Assembly: GCF_004569295.1 (NCBI RefSeq)
Contig: NZ_SPQC01000004.1
Coordinates: 1 to 64,000, forward strand
DNA length: 64,000 nucleotides
Source: Rothia nasimurium
GTDB taxonomy: Bacteria > Actinomycetota > Actinomycetes > Actinomycetales > Micrococcaceae
Direction: 5' to 3'
Of the stretch, positions 48,637 to 61,717 are shown one piece after another; within the stretch, counting starts at the first letter, position 1; every line of letters begins with the position of its first letter. Both the position numbers and the translations under genes were made by a program. The notes beneath the pieces were generated by a model. It ran no database searches. It worked only from the letters and a program-made list of their open reading frames with translations, and had not been told where the DNA came from.

Positions 48637-51277
48637 TCTTACCTCCAAGTGCGTCTGCGGTGTCGGCTACTGCCGGGGTGGTGTTGTTTTCTAAAGGTAC
48701 TTCATCCGCCGGCTTTTCGGAGCTTTCGGCGCCATTTTCGTCGGTGTCGTCTACCTCATCGATGCTGCGCTCGTAGTTGCGGGCAACTTCGAGGATCTCG
48801 TCATTCTTGCCGGGCTTGGCGAAAATGACGCCCATGGTGTCGCGGCCCTTGGCCGATACTTCTGAGACCGAAGTGCGCACGACCTTGCCCGACTGCATGA
48901 CGACCATGACCTCGTCCTCTTCGCCCACAATCAGGCCACCGACGAGCTCGCCGCGGTCTTCTGCCAGCTTGGCGACCTTGATGCCGAGGCCGCCTCGGCC
49001 CTGCACACGGTACTGGTCGACCTGGGTGCGCTTGGCGTAGCCGCCAGCGGTGACCACGAAGACGAAGGAGTCGTCGGTGACGACGTTGGCTGAGAGCAGT
49101 TCGTCGCCGTCGCGGAATTTCATGCCGGTCACACCTGAGGTTGCGCGGCCCATGGGGCGCAGGGCCTCGTCAGAGGCGTTAAAGCGCAGGGACTGGCCCT
49201 GGCGGGAGATCAGCAGCAGGTCGTCCTCGGCGCTGGCCAGCTGGGCTGAGACCAGCTCGTCGCCGTCACGCAGGTTGATGGCGATGACGCCGGCGGCACG
49301 GTTGGTGTCGTAGTCCGACAGGGCGGTTTTCTTCACCAGACCGTTCTTGGTGGCCAGAATCAGGTAGGGGGCGTCCTCGTAAGACTTGAGCTCCATGACC
49401 TTGGCAATGGTCTCATCAGGCTGGAAGGCCAGCAGGTTAGCCACGTGCTGACCCTTGGCATCGCGGCCGGCTTCCATGAGCTCGTAGGCCTTGGTGCGGT
49501 AGACACGGCCCAGGTTGGTGAAGAAGAGAATCCAGGAGTGGGTGGAGGTGACGAAGAAGTGCTGAACCACGTCATCCCCGCGCAGGGAGGCACCCTTGAT
49601 GCCCTTGCCACCGCGATGCTGGGAGCGGTACTGGTCGCTGCGGGTGCGCTTGACGTAGCCGCCACGGGTGATGGTGACGACCATTTCTTCCTCGGGGATG
49701 AGGTCTTCCATGGACATGTCACCGTCGTAGCCCATGAGAATCTTGGTGCGGCGCTCATCGCCGAAGCGGGCGACGATTTCGGCCAGCTCTTCAGAGATGA
49801 TGGCGCGCTGGCGATCCTCAGAGGCGATAATCGCGTTGTACTCGTCGATCATGCGCATGAGCTCGTCGTGGCGGTCCTGAATCTTCTGACGTTCCAGGGC
49901 AGCCAGGCGGCGCAGCTGCATGTTCAGAATCGCCTGGGCCTGGGCCTCGTCGATGTCGAGGAAGTCCATCAGGCCGGTGCGGGCATCGTCGGCGGTGGGG
50001 GAGCGACGAATCAGGGCGATGACCTCGTCGAGGGCATCGAGGGCCCTGAGCAGGCCGCGTAGGATATGCGCTTCTTCTTCAGCCTGACGCAGACGGTAGC
50101 GAGTACGGCGGACGATGACTTCGAGCTGGTGGTTGACCCAGTGGCGAATAAAGGCGTCCAGGGAGAGGGTGCGGGGCACGCCGTCCACAATCGCCAGCAT
50201 GTTGGCTGAGAAGTTTTCCTGCAGCTGGGTGTGCTTGTAGAGGTTGTTCAGCACCACCTTGGGCACAGCGTCGCGCTTGAGGACGATCACCAGGCGCTGG
50301 CCGGTACGGCCGGAGGTTTCGTCGCGCAGGTCAGCGATGCCGGTGATTTTGCCGTCCTTGACCAGTTCGGCAATCTTGATGGCCAGGTTATCAGGGTTGG
50401 CCTGGTAGGGCAGTTCGGTGACGACCAGGCAGGTGCGGCCCTGGATTTCTTCGACGTTGACCACAGCGCGCATGGTGATGGAGCCACGGCCGGTGCGGTA
50501 GGCCTGCTCGATACCCTTGTGTCCCAGGATGGTTGCGCCGGTGGGGAAGTCAGGGCCTTTGATGCGGGCAATGAGGGCTTCGAGCAGCTCTTCATTGGAG
50601 GCTTCGGGGTTCTGCAGGAACCACTGCACACCGTCGGCTACCTCGCGCAGGTTGTGGGGCGGAATGTTGGTGGCCATACCGACTGCGATACCCGATGAGC
50701 CGTTGACCAGCAGGTTGGGGATGCGGGAGGGCAGGACGACCGGTTCCTGGTTCTTGCCGTCATAGTTGGGCTGGAAGTCGACGGCATCCTCGGTGATATC
50801 TCGTACCATTTCGATGGCCAGGGGGGCCATCTTGGTTTCGGTGTAACGGGGAGCTGCTGCGCCATCATTACCGGGGGAGCCAAAGTTACCCTGACCGAGG
50901 GCCAGGGGATAGCGCATGACCCAGTCCTGAATCAGGCGCACCAGGGTGTCGTAGATAGCGGCATCGCCGTGGGGGTGGTACTGCCCCATGACTTCGCCAA
51001 CCACGCGGGCGCACTTGTTGAAGGAACGCTCGGGGCGGTAGCCACCGTCGTACATGGCGTAGATGACGCGGCGGTGCACAGGCTTGAGGCCGTCACGCAC
51101 ATCGGGCAGGGCACGGCCGATAATGACAGCCATAGCGTAGTCCAGGTAGGAGCGCTCCATCTCGGAGCGCAGGTCTACAACTTCAACGTTGCCGCCGGCA
51201 GGTGCCGGGGTTGCGTCGGTTGCAACGATATCGCCCTCGACGGGCTGGGGTGAGCTGGTGGTGTTCTCGTCGCTCAT
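48626..51277 (-). CDS. gyrA: DNA gyrase subunit A, 883 aa
   Basis: Breakage-reunion subunit. Catalytic Tyr in [12 protein letters not shown]; the quinolone-resistance region reads [19 protein letters not shown], with Ala at the position equivalent to E. coli Ser83, as in several actinobacteria. The GyrA-box is QRGGKG (in [14 protein letters not shown]). C-terminal beta-pinwheel repeats follow and an acidic tail of about 50 residues. GAGGAA precedes the ATG. Lies 74 nt downstream of gyrB. Confidence 0.98.
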   Translation of the reverse strand: MSDENTTSSPQPVEGDIVATDATPAPAGGNVEVVDLRSEMERSYLDYAMAVIIGRALPDVRDGLKPVHRRVIYAMYDGGYRPERSFNKCARVVGEVMGQYHPHGDAAIYDTLVRLIQDWVMRYPLALGQGNFGSPGNDGAAAPRYTETKMAPLAIEMVRDITEDAVDFQPNYDGKNQEPVVLPSRIPNLLVNGSSGIAVGMATNIPPHNLREVADGVQWFLQNPEASNEELLEALIARIKGPDFPTGATILGHKGIEQAYRTGRGSITMRAVVNVEEIQGRTCLVVTELPYQANPDNLAIKIAELVKDGKITGIADLRDETSGRTGQRLVIVLKRDAVPKVVLNNLYKHTQLQENFSANMLAIVDGVPRTLSLDAFIRHWVNHQLEVIVRRTRYRLRQAEEEAHILRGLLRALDALDEVIALIRRSPTADDARTGLMDFLDIDEAQAQAILNMQLRRLAALERQKIQDRHDELMRMIDEYNAIIASEDRQRAIISEELAEIVARFGDERRTKILMGYDGDMSMEDLIPEEEMVVTITRGGYVKRTRSDQYRSQHRGGKGIKGASLRGDDVVQHFFVTSTHSWILFFTNLGRVYRTKAYELMEAGRDAKGQHVANLLAFQPDETIAKVMELKSYEDAPYLILATKNGLVKKTALSDYDTNRAAGVIAINLRDGDELVSAQLASAEDDLLLISRQGQSLRFNASDEALRPMGRATSGVTGMKFRDGDELLSANVVTDDSFVFVVTAGGYAKRTQVDQYRVQGRGGLGIKVAKLAEDRGELVGGLIVGEEDEVMVVMQSGKVVRTSVSEVSAKGRDTMGVIFAKPGKNDEILEVARNYERSIDEVDDTDENGAESSEKPADEVPLENNTTPAVADTADALGGKSEH

Positions 51278-51351
51278 AAGTTCCTCGTTTTTCGTCCTTG
51301 ATTTTTATATTCCATATTGGCTATATAGCGCTTAATTCACACTAAAAAGCC

Positions 51352-53678
<2,327 letters not shown>

Positions 53679-54272
53679 CTACCCGTAGGTATCGCGGGGG
53701 CCGCGCCCGCCGGGGGCAACCCGCCGTCCTTTTTTCCAGGAGGGGGCTGCTGGCCCAAAGGCGCGCACGTCTTTGACGACATCGTCCCCCAGCTCCCCGT
53801 TGAAGCGGCGCATGATGTCGTATTTCATCTGGCGAATCTGCACGGCCCAGGCGGTTGATTCGCAGCGGACGGTCATCACCCCGTCCTCAAAACTCTCGGG
53901 GGTAGCTTTCGAGGCGATTTGGGGGCCAACCAGTTTGCCCCAGCGAGCCATGACTGAGGAAACCGCCAGGGGAGTGGTCCAGCCCCGCTCCATAATGACG
54001 CGGTCGAGCAGGCCGCCGAGGCTCTGCGGGTCGCGAGCACTTGGGCCGGCTCCGGTGTAGCCGCCCAGCTGGCCGGTAGGTTCTGTTGAGGCATAGCGGC
54101 GTACTTTGGTGCCGGGCTCAGCGTTCATCGCACGGCCGAAGTCCTTGATAATTTTCCGACCGGCAGCGCCCTGCACCCGGTGTTCGCCGCGGGCTTCTTT
54201 GGCAGCCCGGATGCGGCTGAGTAGGGCATGGGGGGCGTCTACAGCCTCCGCACCATATTCCGTTTGAGCCAT
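53679..54272 (-). CDS. DciA-like DUF721 protein, 197 aa
   Basis: DUF721 region (about 85-165): LGGLLDRVIMERGWTTPLAV, RWGKLVGPQIASKATPES and GVMTVRCESTAWAVQIRQMK. DciA is the helicase-loading partner of DnaB in bacteria without DnaC. Position between recF and gyrB is the standard actinobacterial one. The long N-terminus (1-80) and basic C-terminus are probably disordered. Confidence 0.88.
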   Translation of the reverse strand: MAQTEYGAEAVDAPHALLSRIRAAKEARGEHRVQGAAGRKIIKDFGRAMNAEPGTKVRRYASTEPTGQLGGYTGAGPSARDPQSLGGLLDRVIMERGWTTPLAVSSVMARWGKLVGPQIASKATPESFEDGVMTVRCESTAWAVQIRQMKYDIMRRFNGELGDDVVKDVRAFGPAAPSWKKGRRVAPGGRGPRDTYG

Positions 54273-54290
54273 ATTATCCCGCACAACAAT

Positions 54291-55484
54291 TTATTCCTTT
54301 TCTAGAATATTAACTAGTGGCGAAGGGTCTACCCAGGCTCGGCCAGGTTCCACCCGCACCAGGGTGATATGGCCCAGCTCCTCCGGAATATCGCTGGCGA
54401 CAGCGCAGGTCACCAACACCTGCTCAGCACCGGCAACAATAGCGCCCAGCTTATGGCGGCGGGCAGTATCGAGCTCAGCAAAGACGTCATCAAGAATCAA
54501 GATGGGGGAGGCACCGGGGGCATCGTTATCTGCCAGGTGCACGTACCAGGAGGCCAGTTTCAGAGCCAGGGCATAAGACCAGCTTTCCCCGTGCGAGGCA
54601 AAACCCTTGACCGGGATGCCACCGAGTTCCAGGGCAAGGTCATCGCGGTGGGGTCCCACCAGGGTCACGCCGCGCTCCAGCTCTTCCCGCTGCTTATCGG
54701 CAAAACCGCGCAGCATAGCCTCCCGCAAATCATCTACCCCCATCAGAGCGGCAGTCGGCAGAAGGTTAGCTGAAATTGGCGGGAAAACAGTAGAGTCGTA
54801 CACCAGGCTCACGCTCTTGGAGCCGTCCGTGAGCTCGGTATAGGCCCTCTGTATTTGCGGCAGAAGCAGGGCCAGGGTTCGCAGCCGGGCCTGCAAGAGG
54901 TGGGCACCGGCGTCCGCTAGCTGCTTGTTCCAGACCTCCAGGGTGTAGGCATCCTCTGGCCCGGTGCTGCGCCGCGAGCGCATGGACTTGAGCAGGGAAT
55001 TCCGCTGGCGCAAAACCCGCTCATAGTCCGCCCGGTAGGCGGCAACAGAGGGGCGCAGAGATACCGCCAAATCATCAAGAAAACGGCGCCGCCCGGCGGG
55101 GTCTCCCTTCACCAGCTGCAAATCCTCGGGTGAGAAGAGCACGGTGCGGGTAACGCCCAGGGCTTCACGGGCACGAACGGGAGCCGCCCGGTTGATGCGC
55201 ACCCGGTTGCTTTTACCGGGGGCTAGTTCAAACTCAAGAACGGTCTGCTGGTTGCCGCGGACCGTGCGGGTGCGGATGTAGGCGCGGTCAGCGCCCACAC
55301 GTACCAGCGGGGCGTCCTGACTAACCCGGTGAGAAGCCAGCTGCGCGGTGTAGTCAATGGCTTCAACGATATTGGTTTTGCCCACTCCGTTTGACCCGAG
55401 AAAGACGGTGACGCCGGGGGTGAGGGGGAGAGCCAGGAGCTGGTAGGTGCGGTAGTCCATCAACGAAAGGTGGTCGATGTACAG
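54291..55484 (-). CDS. recF: RecF recombination/repair ATPase, 397 aa, with CTG start
   Basis: Walker A VFLGSNGVGKTN, Walker B/signature LILDDVFAELDTARRHK. RecF loads RecA at gaps. No ATG, GTG or TTG fits the N-terminus: homologues begin with a strand-loop before F-R-S/T-Y, here YIDHLSLMDYRTYQLLAL. AAGGAGG lies exactly 5 nt before CTG at 55484, which gives that N-terminus. A shorter TTG/ATG start near 55463 would cut the first strand and has no ribosome site. Confidence 0.95.
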   Translation of the reverse strand: MYIDHLSLMDYRTYQLLALPLTPGVTVFLGSNGVGKTNIVEAIDYTAQLASHRVSQDAPLVRVGADRAYIRTRTVRGNQQTVLEFELAPGKSNRVRINRAAPVRAREALGVTRTVLFSPEDLQLVKGDPAGRRRFLDDLAVSLRPSVAAYRADYERVLRQRNSLLKSMRSRRSTGPEDAYTLEVWNKQLADAGAHLLQARLRTLALLLPQIQRAYTELTDGSKSVSLVYDSTVFPPISANLLPTAALMGVDDLREAMLRGFADKQREELERGVTLVGPHRDDLALELGGIPVKGFASHGESWSYALALKLASWYVHLADNDAPGASPILILDDVFAELDTARRHKLGAIVAGAEQVLVTCAVASDIPEELGHITLVRVEPGRAWVDPSPLVNILEKE

Positions 55485-55520
55485 CGCGCCCTCCTTGAGA
55501 TAGCGGTTTGACCTGCGGTT

Positions 55521-56648
55521 TTACTGGTTCTGCAGGCGGATAGGCATGAGCAGGTAGTGGTAGTTCTTCTCGTCCTCAGCCTGCCAGTCGTCCTGTTCAG
55601 AGAGCACAACGGGCTTGCGGGGGTCGGTGAAGGAGAAGCGCACGAACTTGTTGGCTGCGAAGGTGTGCAGACCCTCAGAGAGGTAGCTGGGGTTGAAGGC
55701 TACGGTGATGTCCTCGCCGTGCAGGTGGGCTTGCAACACCTCTGTTGCCTGGGCGTCCTCGCCGGTGCCGGCGTCCAGGGTGACCTGGCCCTGGCTGAAG
55801 GCCAGGCGGACGGGAGTGTTGCGCTCAGCGACCAGGGAGACACGGCGGACGGCTTCCATCAGGTCTGAGGTGCGGACGATCGCGTGGACGGGGGTGACTT
55901 CGGGAAAGAGGGAACGAATCTTAGGGTATTCGCCGTCGACCAGCAAGCTGGTGGTGCGGCGGGAGTCAGATTCAAAGCCAATGAGCTCGTGGGCATCTGA
56001 CAGGGCGATGGACAGTTCCCCTGCACCGCCCAGGGTCTTGGCGACCTCAGAAAGAGTCTTGGCCTTGACTAGCGCAGCAGTTGAGATAGAAGCATCTGCG
56101 GGGTTCCAGGTCAGCTCGCGCATGGCCAGACGGTAGCGGTCAGTTGCGAGCAAGGTGATCTGGTCACCCTCGATTTCCATGCGTACACCGGTCAGAATCG
56201 GCAGGGTGTCGTCTTTGGAGGCTGCTACAGACACCTGGGTAACAGCCTTAGCGAATTCAGAGCCCTCAACGGTACCTGATACTGCAGGGAGGGCAGGCAG
56301 CTCGGGGTAGTCAGCTACAGGCATGGAGGAGAGGTTGAAGTTAGAAGAACCGCAGGAGAGGTGAACCTTGCCCTCACGCAGCTCAAAGAGTACATCAGAC
56401 TTGGGCAGCGAACGGCAGATGTCGGCAAGCAGACGGCCAGATACCAGGGCTTCGCCCTCTTCAGCGATATCGGCTGCGATGTTGAGCTTAGCTGAGGTCT
56501 CGTAGTCGAAGCTGGCGATAGACACATCACCGGCCGCTGCCTTGATGAGCAGGCCAGAGAGTACAGGTACAGGTGGACGGGGGGAGAGGGAGCGGGCAGT
56601 CCAGCTGACGGCCTCAGCCAAAGTATCGCGTTCGACAGTAAATTTCAC
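55521..56648 (-). CDS. dnaN: DNA polymerase III sliding clamp beta, 375 aa
   Basis: Three clamp domains; N-terminus VKFTVERDTLAEAVSWTARS and C-terminus HYLLMPIRLQNQ are typical. GTG 56648 is chosen over an upstream ATG (56675) because GGAAGG lies 7 nt before it and homologues begin at this residue. Short gap to recF (36 nt) indicates one operon. Confidence 0.97.
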   Translation of the reverse strand: MKFTVERDTLAEAVSWTARSLSPRPPVPVLSGLLIKAAAGDVSIASFDYETSAKLNIAADIAEEGEALVSGRLLADICRSLPKSDVLFELREGKVHLSCGSSNFNLSSMPVADYPELPALPAVSGTVEGSEFAKAVTQVSVAASKDDTLPILTGVRMEIEGDQITLLATDRYRLAMRELTWNPADASISTAALVKAKTLSEVAKTLGGAGELSIALSDAHELIGFESDSRRTTSLLVDGEYPKIRSLFPEVTPVHAIVRTSDLMEAVRRVSLVAERNTPVRLAFSQGQVTLDAGTGEDAQATEVLQAHLHGEDITVAFNPSYLSEGLHTFAANKFVRFSFTDPRKPVVLSEQDDWQAEDEKNYHYLLMPIRLQNQ

Positions 56649-56675
56649 CGGAGCACCTTCCAAAGCTTTAAACAT

Positions 56676-57060
56676 GAGAAGCCCTTAAGCGGGCACAGTT
56701 CAGGTGTCCAGTCTACCGGACTACCTCGGTACCAAAGCTGTTTTTCTGTAATTACAAGAGCCCAACCCCGCCCGGCAGCATAAACACAGATTTTTTGTTA
56801 TTTGACGTTTTTTCTTTAAGAATCGTAGTGTTAATAACCCTTGTGAAAACTGTGGAAAACCCCGTTTGGGCCCGGAATCTCAACCAAATACTTGTGGGGC
56901 GCCTGTGCAGAAAACCTGTCTCCACTGTGAATGAATAGTGGATGGATATTTATGCAATTATCGAACTGCACAGACTTTGCATATTCATGCACTTAACATC
57001 CACATTAAAACCCCTTAAGTCTCAAAGTTATCCACAACCTTGTGACTAGGCCTTTTAGGG
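56676..57060. other. oriC: dnaN-dnaA intergenic region, probable oriC
   Basis: About 385 bp, AT-rich in parts (56790-56840 and 56930-57010), with an exact DnaA box TTATCCACA (57028-57036), TGTGGAAAA (56851-56859) and further TGTGG/CCACA words. In actinobacteria oriC usually lies here. The gene-strand switch of the window is nearby. Confidence 0.75.
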
Positions 57061-58644
57061 TTAGGATGCGTCGCGCGACCCCTGCTTAATACGGTTGGTA
57101 AGCTCTGTGACCTGGTTAAAGATAGGTCGACGCTCCGCCATGAGGTTACGAATCTTGCGATCTGCGTACATCACGGTGGTATGGTCGCGGTCGCCCAGCT
57201 CCTGCCCGATACGGGGCAGCGACATATCGGTGAGCTCTCGCAAGAGATACATGGCAATCTGACGCGCGTTCACCAGAGTACGGCTACGGGACTTCGAACG
57301 CAGATCATCAATCGTCACATCAAAGTACTCTGCCGTCGCCTGCAACACCTGCGATGCTGTGATCTCCTGGGCACCGTCGTCCAGCAGCAGATCCTTGAGC
57401 ACCTGCTCCGCCAGCTGCATGTCCACCGGCTGCCCCTGCAAAGAAGCAAAAGCGGTCACACGAATCAGTGCGCCCTCCAGCTCACGAATGTTGGTGGAGA
57501 TATGCGAGGCAATATATTCCATCACATCATCGGGCACATCAAGACCCTCGTTCTGGGCCTTCTTACTCAGAATCGCGATACGGGTTTCGAGCTCCGGCGG
57601 CTGAACATCGGTAATCAAACCCCACTCAAAGCGCGAGCGCATACGCTCTGCAAAACCGGTCAGCTGCTTGGGCGGCAAATCAGAGGTAATGACCACCTGC
57701 TTCTGGTGGTTGTGCAGGGCGTTGAAGGTATGGAAGAACTCTTCCTGGGTGCTATCTTTCCCAGCCAGGAACTGAATATCGTCGATTAGGAGCATGTCGA
57801 CATTGCGGTAAATCTGCTTAAAGGTAATACCGTTGTTGTCGCGAATGGAATTGATGAAGTCGTTGGTGAACTCCTCAGAGTTCACGTAGCGTACCCGCAA
57901 ACCGGGGTAGAGGCTCTTGGCGTAGTGGCCGATGGCGTGCAGCAGGTGGGTCTTACCCAGGCCCGAGCCACCGTAGATAAAGAGGGGATTGTAGGCAGAC
58001 GCCGGGGTTTCGGACACCGCGAAGGCAGCCGCGTGGGCAAAACGGTTGGACTGGCCAATCACAAAGCTATCGAAGGTGTACTTGGGGTTCAGGCGCGCGG
58101 TGGAGTCCCAAGTCTTTACGTCCCCCGGCTCCGCGGGGGCCTCGACCAGCTCCCCTGCCTCAACAGGCTCTTCAAGGGGCTCTACCTCATGGTTGACCTG
58201 GGCAAACTCGAGAGCTGCCGGTGCCTGCCCAAAGGCGGGGGTAGCGTCCGGACGCTGGTGGGCAGCTTCGTCGAAACCGGCGCGGGAAGCCGGCTCCCGC
58301 TCAGCGGGCACAGGGAAAGACAGAGCAGCAGGACGCTCCGTTGTGGGCATCGCTACCTTCTCAGGAGAATTCTCGAGGCTGGTATCAATAATGAAAGCCT
58401 CAGTCACCCCCTGTCCAAAGGTCGCGGTAATAGCCTCCTGCAGGATCTCCTTCAACTCGTGCTGAAAAATATCGCGGGTAAACTCGCTCGGCACTGCAAT
58501 CAGCAGCACATTACCCATAAAAGCGTGAGGCTGAGCCAGGCCAATATGTGCGCGGTGACGCTGAGCCACCGAGTTATCTGCCCGCAACAGGGTTACCAGG
58601 TGCATCCACTTCTTCTGAAGCTCCGGGTCCATATAATCGCCCAC
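57061..58644 (-). CDS. dnaA: chromosomal replication initiator DnaA, 527 aa
   Basis: Domain I (1-90), a Pro/Glu-rich domain II linker (about 95-180), AAA+ domain III with Walker [16 protein letters not shown] and Walker [13 protein letters not shown], and the DNA-binding domain IV ending [17 protein letters not shown] 58644 has AAAGGAG 5 nt upstream; an in-frame ATG four codons later is the alternative. Confidence 0.98.
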   Translation of the reverse strand: MGDYMDPELQKKWMHLVTLLRADNSVAQRHRAHIGLAQPHAFMGNVLLIAVPSEFTRDIFQHELKEILQEAITATFGQGVTEAFIIDTSLENSPEKVAMPTTERPAALSFPVPAEREPASRAGFDEAAHQRPDATPAFGQAPAALEFAQVNHEVEPLEEPVEAGELVEAPAEPGDVKTWDSTARLNPKYTFDSFVIGQSNRFAHAAAFAVSETPASAYNPLFIYGGSGLGKTHLLHAIGHYAKSLYPGLRVRYVNSEEFTNDFINSIRDNNGITFKQIYRNVDMLLIDDIQFLAGKDSTQEEFFHTFNALHNHQKQVVITSDLPPKQLTGFAERMRSRFEWGLITDVQPPELETRIAILSKKAQNEGLDVPDDVMEYIASHISTNIRELEGALIRVTAFASLQGQPVDMQLAEQVLKDLLLDDGAQEITASQVLQATAEYFDVTIDDLRSKSRSRTLVNARQIAMYLLRELTDMSLPRIGQELGDRDHTTVMYADRKIRNLMAERRPIFNQVTELTNRIKQGSRDAS

Positions 58645-59128
58645 TGGCTCTCCTTTAATCTCAGGTCACGCAAAAAAACTTACCCACAGCTTAGCCGCAG
58701 GGCCCACCGATTTATCACCATGTTATCCACAGGGTGGAAAACTTGTGATTTAACGAGGGGAGTACCTGTTTACAGTATGTGATTAAACCGCGCACCGCTA
58801 GCTCAAAGCCGCAGTTTTTGTAACTTACAACTTTCCCCGGTGCGCCTGTGGATAACTCTCGCTAGGGCGAGCGCGCTCGCAAGCTATCCACAGGTGTGGG
58901 CAAACTCTCCCACCTACCTGTGATTAAAGACCTACCCCTAGCGGGCTTGACCTTATATCGCAACCTCTTCTAGAGTTGTTTAGTCAAAGTGTGCTAGGAC
59001 TATGCCTATATCTAAGGCCTGATATCTGCCCCTCAGCGGCGGAGCTAACACACGAGCAAGAAGCGTCAACCTGTTCGAAGAACTGTTGAAAGGTTGGCCC
59101 CCGTACCAACCATTTTTGGAGTAACCAA
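58645..59128. other. dnaA-rpmH divergent region with DnaA boxes
   Basis: About 480 bp. DnaA boxes: TTACCCACA (58680), TTATCCACA (58723-58731), TGTGGATAA (58847-58855), CTATCCACA (58884-58892). A palindrome GCGAGCGCGCTCGC lies at about 58867-58880. Serves as divergent promoter region and may autoregulate dnaA or form part of the origin. Confidence 0.7.
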
Positions 59129-59266
59129 ATGAGTAAGCGGACTTTCCAGCCGAATAACCGCCGCCGCGCCAAGAAGCACGGCTTCCGTCTTCGCATGCGC
59201 ACCCGTGCAGGCCGCGCCATCCTCGCGAACCGTCGTTCAAAGGGCCGCGCAAGCCTCTCAGCATAA
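59129..59266 (+). CDS. rpmH: 50S ribosomal protein L34, 45 aa
   Basis: Product begins [20 protein letters not shown] and ends in a basic stretch ([11 protein letters not shown]), the standard L34 sequence. GGAG lies 8 nt before ATG 59129. First gene of the rpmH-rnpA-yidD-yidC series on the right replichore. Confidence 0.98.
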   Translation: MSKRTFQPNNRRRAKKHGFRLRMRTRAGRAILANRRSKGRASLSA

Positions 59267-59361
59267 GGCTTCATATCTCCTCGCCTCGGCCTAGCCCCTT
59301 GTGCAGGCCAGCGTGATTACGCAGCCCGCCGAGAGACGACCGAAAAGACAAAGGAGACTAC

Positions 59362-59724
59362 GTGCTGGCACAACAGCACCGGATGCGAGCTTCGGCTCAA
59401 TTCTCAGCAACTACACGTTCCGGCGCCCGCTCAGGGCGTCGGAACTTAGTTCTATATACAGCCAAAACAGGCGAAGAACCAACCATCATCGGTTTCATCG
59501 TCTCCAAGGCCGTCGGTAACGCCGTTACCCGCAACAAAACCAAGCGACGCCTCCGCGACATCATAGCCCCCTTCGTCGCCGAAAACCCCACCGGCTACCG
59601 TGTGGTTGTGCGAGCCCTGCCGCCGGCAGCGTCCGCCCCCTACACTGACCTCGAAACAGATCTGACCAGCGCGCTGGCCACCACCCTCAAAAAACTCGGT
59701 GCCACCGCCCGAGAGGAGCTCTAA
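59362..59724 (+). CDS. rnpA: ribonuclease P protein component, 120 aa
   Basis: Matches RnpA: basic N-terminus, VSKAVGNAVTRNKTKRRLRD (the RNR-type RNA-binding motif, about 50-69) and YRVVVRALPPAASAP. GTG start with AAAGGAG upstream. Joins RNase P RNA in tRNA 5' maturation. Three nt before yidD. Confidence 0.97.
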   Translation: MLAQQHRMRASAQFSATTRSGARSGRRNLVLYTAKTGEEPTIIGFIVSKAVGNAVTRNKTKRRLRDIIAPFVAENPTGYRVVVRALPPAASAPYTDLETDLTSALATTLKKLGATAREEL

Positions 59725-59727
59725 CCC

Positions 59728-60132
59728 ATGGGCACCTCCCACCAGCACCCCGCCGGGGCACCCGCGGACGAAGACGTCCTGCTAGATAAGGCCCCCCACG
59801 AATTCGTCGTCCCCACCACCATCGTTCAGGCAGCTATCACCCTGCCCCAGAACGTCCTCATCGCTTTCATCAAGGTCTACCGCGCCATCGTCTCGCCGCT
59901 CTACGGCAACGTCTGCCGGTACTATCCGAGCTGCTCAGCCTACGGGCTCGAAGCGCTCACCACCCACAGCGCCATACGCGGCCTCTCACTGACCGTCCGC
60001 CGCCTACTGCGCTGCCATCCTTGGGCCACCGGAGGCCTCGACCCGGTTCCATCCGGGCGACGTACCTTCGCACCCGGCACCGAACCCAAAATAATACTTC
60101 TAAACCACCCGCACCAGCACCTGAACCACTAA
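59728..60132 (+). CDS. yidD: membrane protein insertion efficiency factor YidD, 134 aa
   Basis: YidD core: FIKVYRAIVSPLYGNVCRYY, SCSAYGLEALTTHSAIRGL and RRLLRCHPWATGGLDPVP. An N-terminal extension of about 45 residues and a His-rich tail are longer than the usual ~85 aa. Aids YidC-dependent insertion. Co-transcribed with rnpA. Confidence 0.93.
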   Translation: MGTSHQHPAGAPADEDVLLDKAPHEFVVPTTIVQAAITLPQNVLIAFIKVYRAIVSPLYGNVCRYYPSCSAYGLEALTTHSAIRGLSLTVRRLLRCHPWATGGLDPVPSGRRTFAPGTEPKIILLNHPHQHLNH

Positions 60133-60190
60133 CAGGTACTGGCTACAGTCCACCACAACCGGCTCACACACCCGAGCCAGGGAGAGAACT

Positions 60191-61162
60191 ATGTTCGACA
60201 TCATTCTCTGGCCCTTCAAATGGATCGTCTCGGCGATTCTCTGGGCATTCCACGAACTCTTCACCGCCATCGGCATGGACCCCGCGTCCGGCGTCACCTG
60301 GGTACTGGCTATCATCGGCCTGACCCTGGTCATGCGAACCCTCACCATCCCGCTCTTCATGAAGCAGATCAAGGCCATGCGCGGCATGCAGGAGCTGCAA
60401 CCCGAACTGGCCAAGCTTCAGGCTAAGTACAAGGGCAAAACCGACCAGCTCTCCCGCCAGGCCATGGCCCAGGAGCAGATGGAACTCTACCGCAAGACCG
60501 GCTCCAACCCGCTGGCTTCCTGCATGCCTATCCTGGTGCAGATGCCCATCTTCTTCGGCCTCTTCCAGGTGCTCAACGGCGTACCCACCGCAGCGGCTAA
60601 CAACACCGGTATTCTGGTGCTCGACAACGCCAAAATTGAGCAGTTCAACGACGCCTACATCTTCGGTGCCCCCCTCTTCTCCACCATGATGAACCCCGGC
60701 AACGGCAACCACACCGCCACCATCATCATCGCCGCCATCATGGTTGTGCTCATGAGCGCTACCCAGTTCTACATCACCAAGCAGCTCTCTGCGAAGAACA
60801 TGTCGGACGTCGCCAAGCAGTCCCCCATGTACCGCCAGCAGCAGATCATGCTCTACGTACTGCCCCTCATCTTCGCTATCTCGGGTATCAACTTCCCCCT
60901 GGGCGTTCTCGTCTACTGGACCGTCTCCAACTTCTGGTCACTGGGCCAGCAGTACTGGGTCATCAAGAACAACCCCACTCCCGGCTCTCAGGCCGAGCGT
61001 GAGCTCAACGAGCGTCGCGCCGCCAAGGGTCTGCCCCCCGTTGGTAAGACCAAGGAAGAGCACGAAGCTGAGCTCGAAGCCCAGCGTGAGCGTGCCAACC
61101 GCGGTCAGCGTCAGCAGCCTATGAGCAAGAAGCGCCAAAAGCAGCAGAACAAGAAGAAATAG
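60191..61162 (+). CDS. yidC: membrane protein insertase YidC, 323 aa
   Basis: Five-helix Gram-positive-type YidC/Oxa1: FDIILWPFKWIVSAILWAFH near the start, RTLTIPLFMKQIKAMRGMQE, MPIFFGLFQVLNGVPTAA and FPLGVLVYWTVSNFWSLGQQ. The C-terminus is basic (KKRQKQQNKKK), as for ribosome binding. Start has AGGGAGA upstream. Confidence 0.96.
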   Translation: MFDIILWPFKWIVSAILWAFHELFTAIGMDPASGVTWVLAIIGLTLVMRTLTIPLFMKQIKAMRGMQELQPELAKLQAKYKGKTDQLSRQAMAQEQMELYRKTGSNPLASCMPILVQMPIFFGLFQVLNGVPTAAANNTGILVLDNAKIEQFNDAYIFGAPLFSTMMNPGNGNHTATIIIAAIMVVLMSATQFYITKQLSAKNMSDVAKQSPMYRQQQIMLYVLPLIFAISGINFPLGVLVYWTVSNFWSLGQQYWVIKNNPTPGSQAERELNERRAAKGLPPVGKTKEEHEAELEAQRERANRGQRQQPMSKKRQKQQNKKK

Positions 61163-61183
61163 CGGCAGCTACAGGAGGAACCC

Positions 61184-61714
61184 ATGACTGAAGCCTACGA
61201 AGAAACCGCCGCAGACAGCGTCCTTGAAGACGCCGCAGAGCAGGGCTTTGAGGACGAAGGCGACATCGCCGCCGACTACCTCGAAGAACTTCTCGACATC
61301 GCAGACATCGACGGCGACATCGACATCGAGGTGCGCAACGGCCGCACCTACCTCTCGGTTGTGACCGAGGATGGCAACAACACCGAGCTCGCCGCCCTCG
61401 TGGGCGAGGACGGCGAAGTGCTGGACGCCCTGCAGGAGCTCGTGCGCCTCTCGGTACTGGCCGCCACCGGCCAGCGCACCCGCCTGATTCTGGACATCGC
61501 TGAGCACCGTGCCGGCCGCCAGAAGGCCCTCGTTGACATGGCAGAGACCGCCATTTCCCGCGTCAAAGAAACCGGCGACGAGGTGCATCTGGAGCCCCTG
61601 GGCTCCTACGAGCGTAAACTCGTGCACGACATCGTGGCAGCCCACGGCCTCTACTCAGAGTCAGAAGGCGCTGGCCCCGACCGTCACATCGTCATCATGC
61701 CGGCGGAGGACTAA
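61184..61714 (+). CDS. jag: Jag/KhpB-type RNA-binding protein, 176 aa
   Basis: An acidic N-terminus (1-30), a KH domain (about 35-105, VGEDGEVLDALQELVRLSVL including the G-x-x-G-like loop) and an R3H domain (about 115-176, with GSYERKLVHDIVAAHG and GPDRHIVIMP). Acts with KhpA on RNA linked to cell-wall growth. AGGAGG precedes the ATG; 3 nt before rsmG. Confidence 0.93.
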   Translation: MTEAYEETAADSVLEDAAEQGFEDEGDIAADYLEELLDIADIDGDIDIEVRNGRTYLSVVTEDGNNTELAALVGEDGEVLDALQELVRLSVLAATGQRTRLILDIAEHRAGRQKALVDMAETAISRVKETGDEVHLEPLGSYERKLVHDIVAAHGLYSESEGAGPDRHIVIMPAED

Positions 61715-61717
61715 ACC

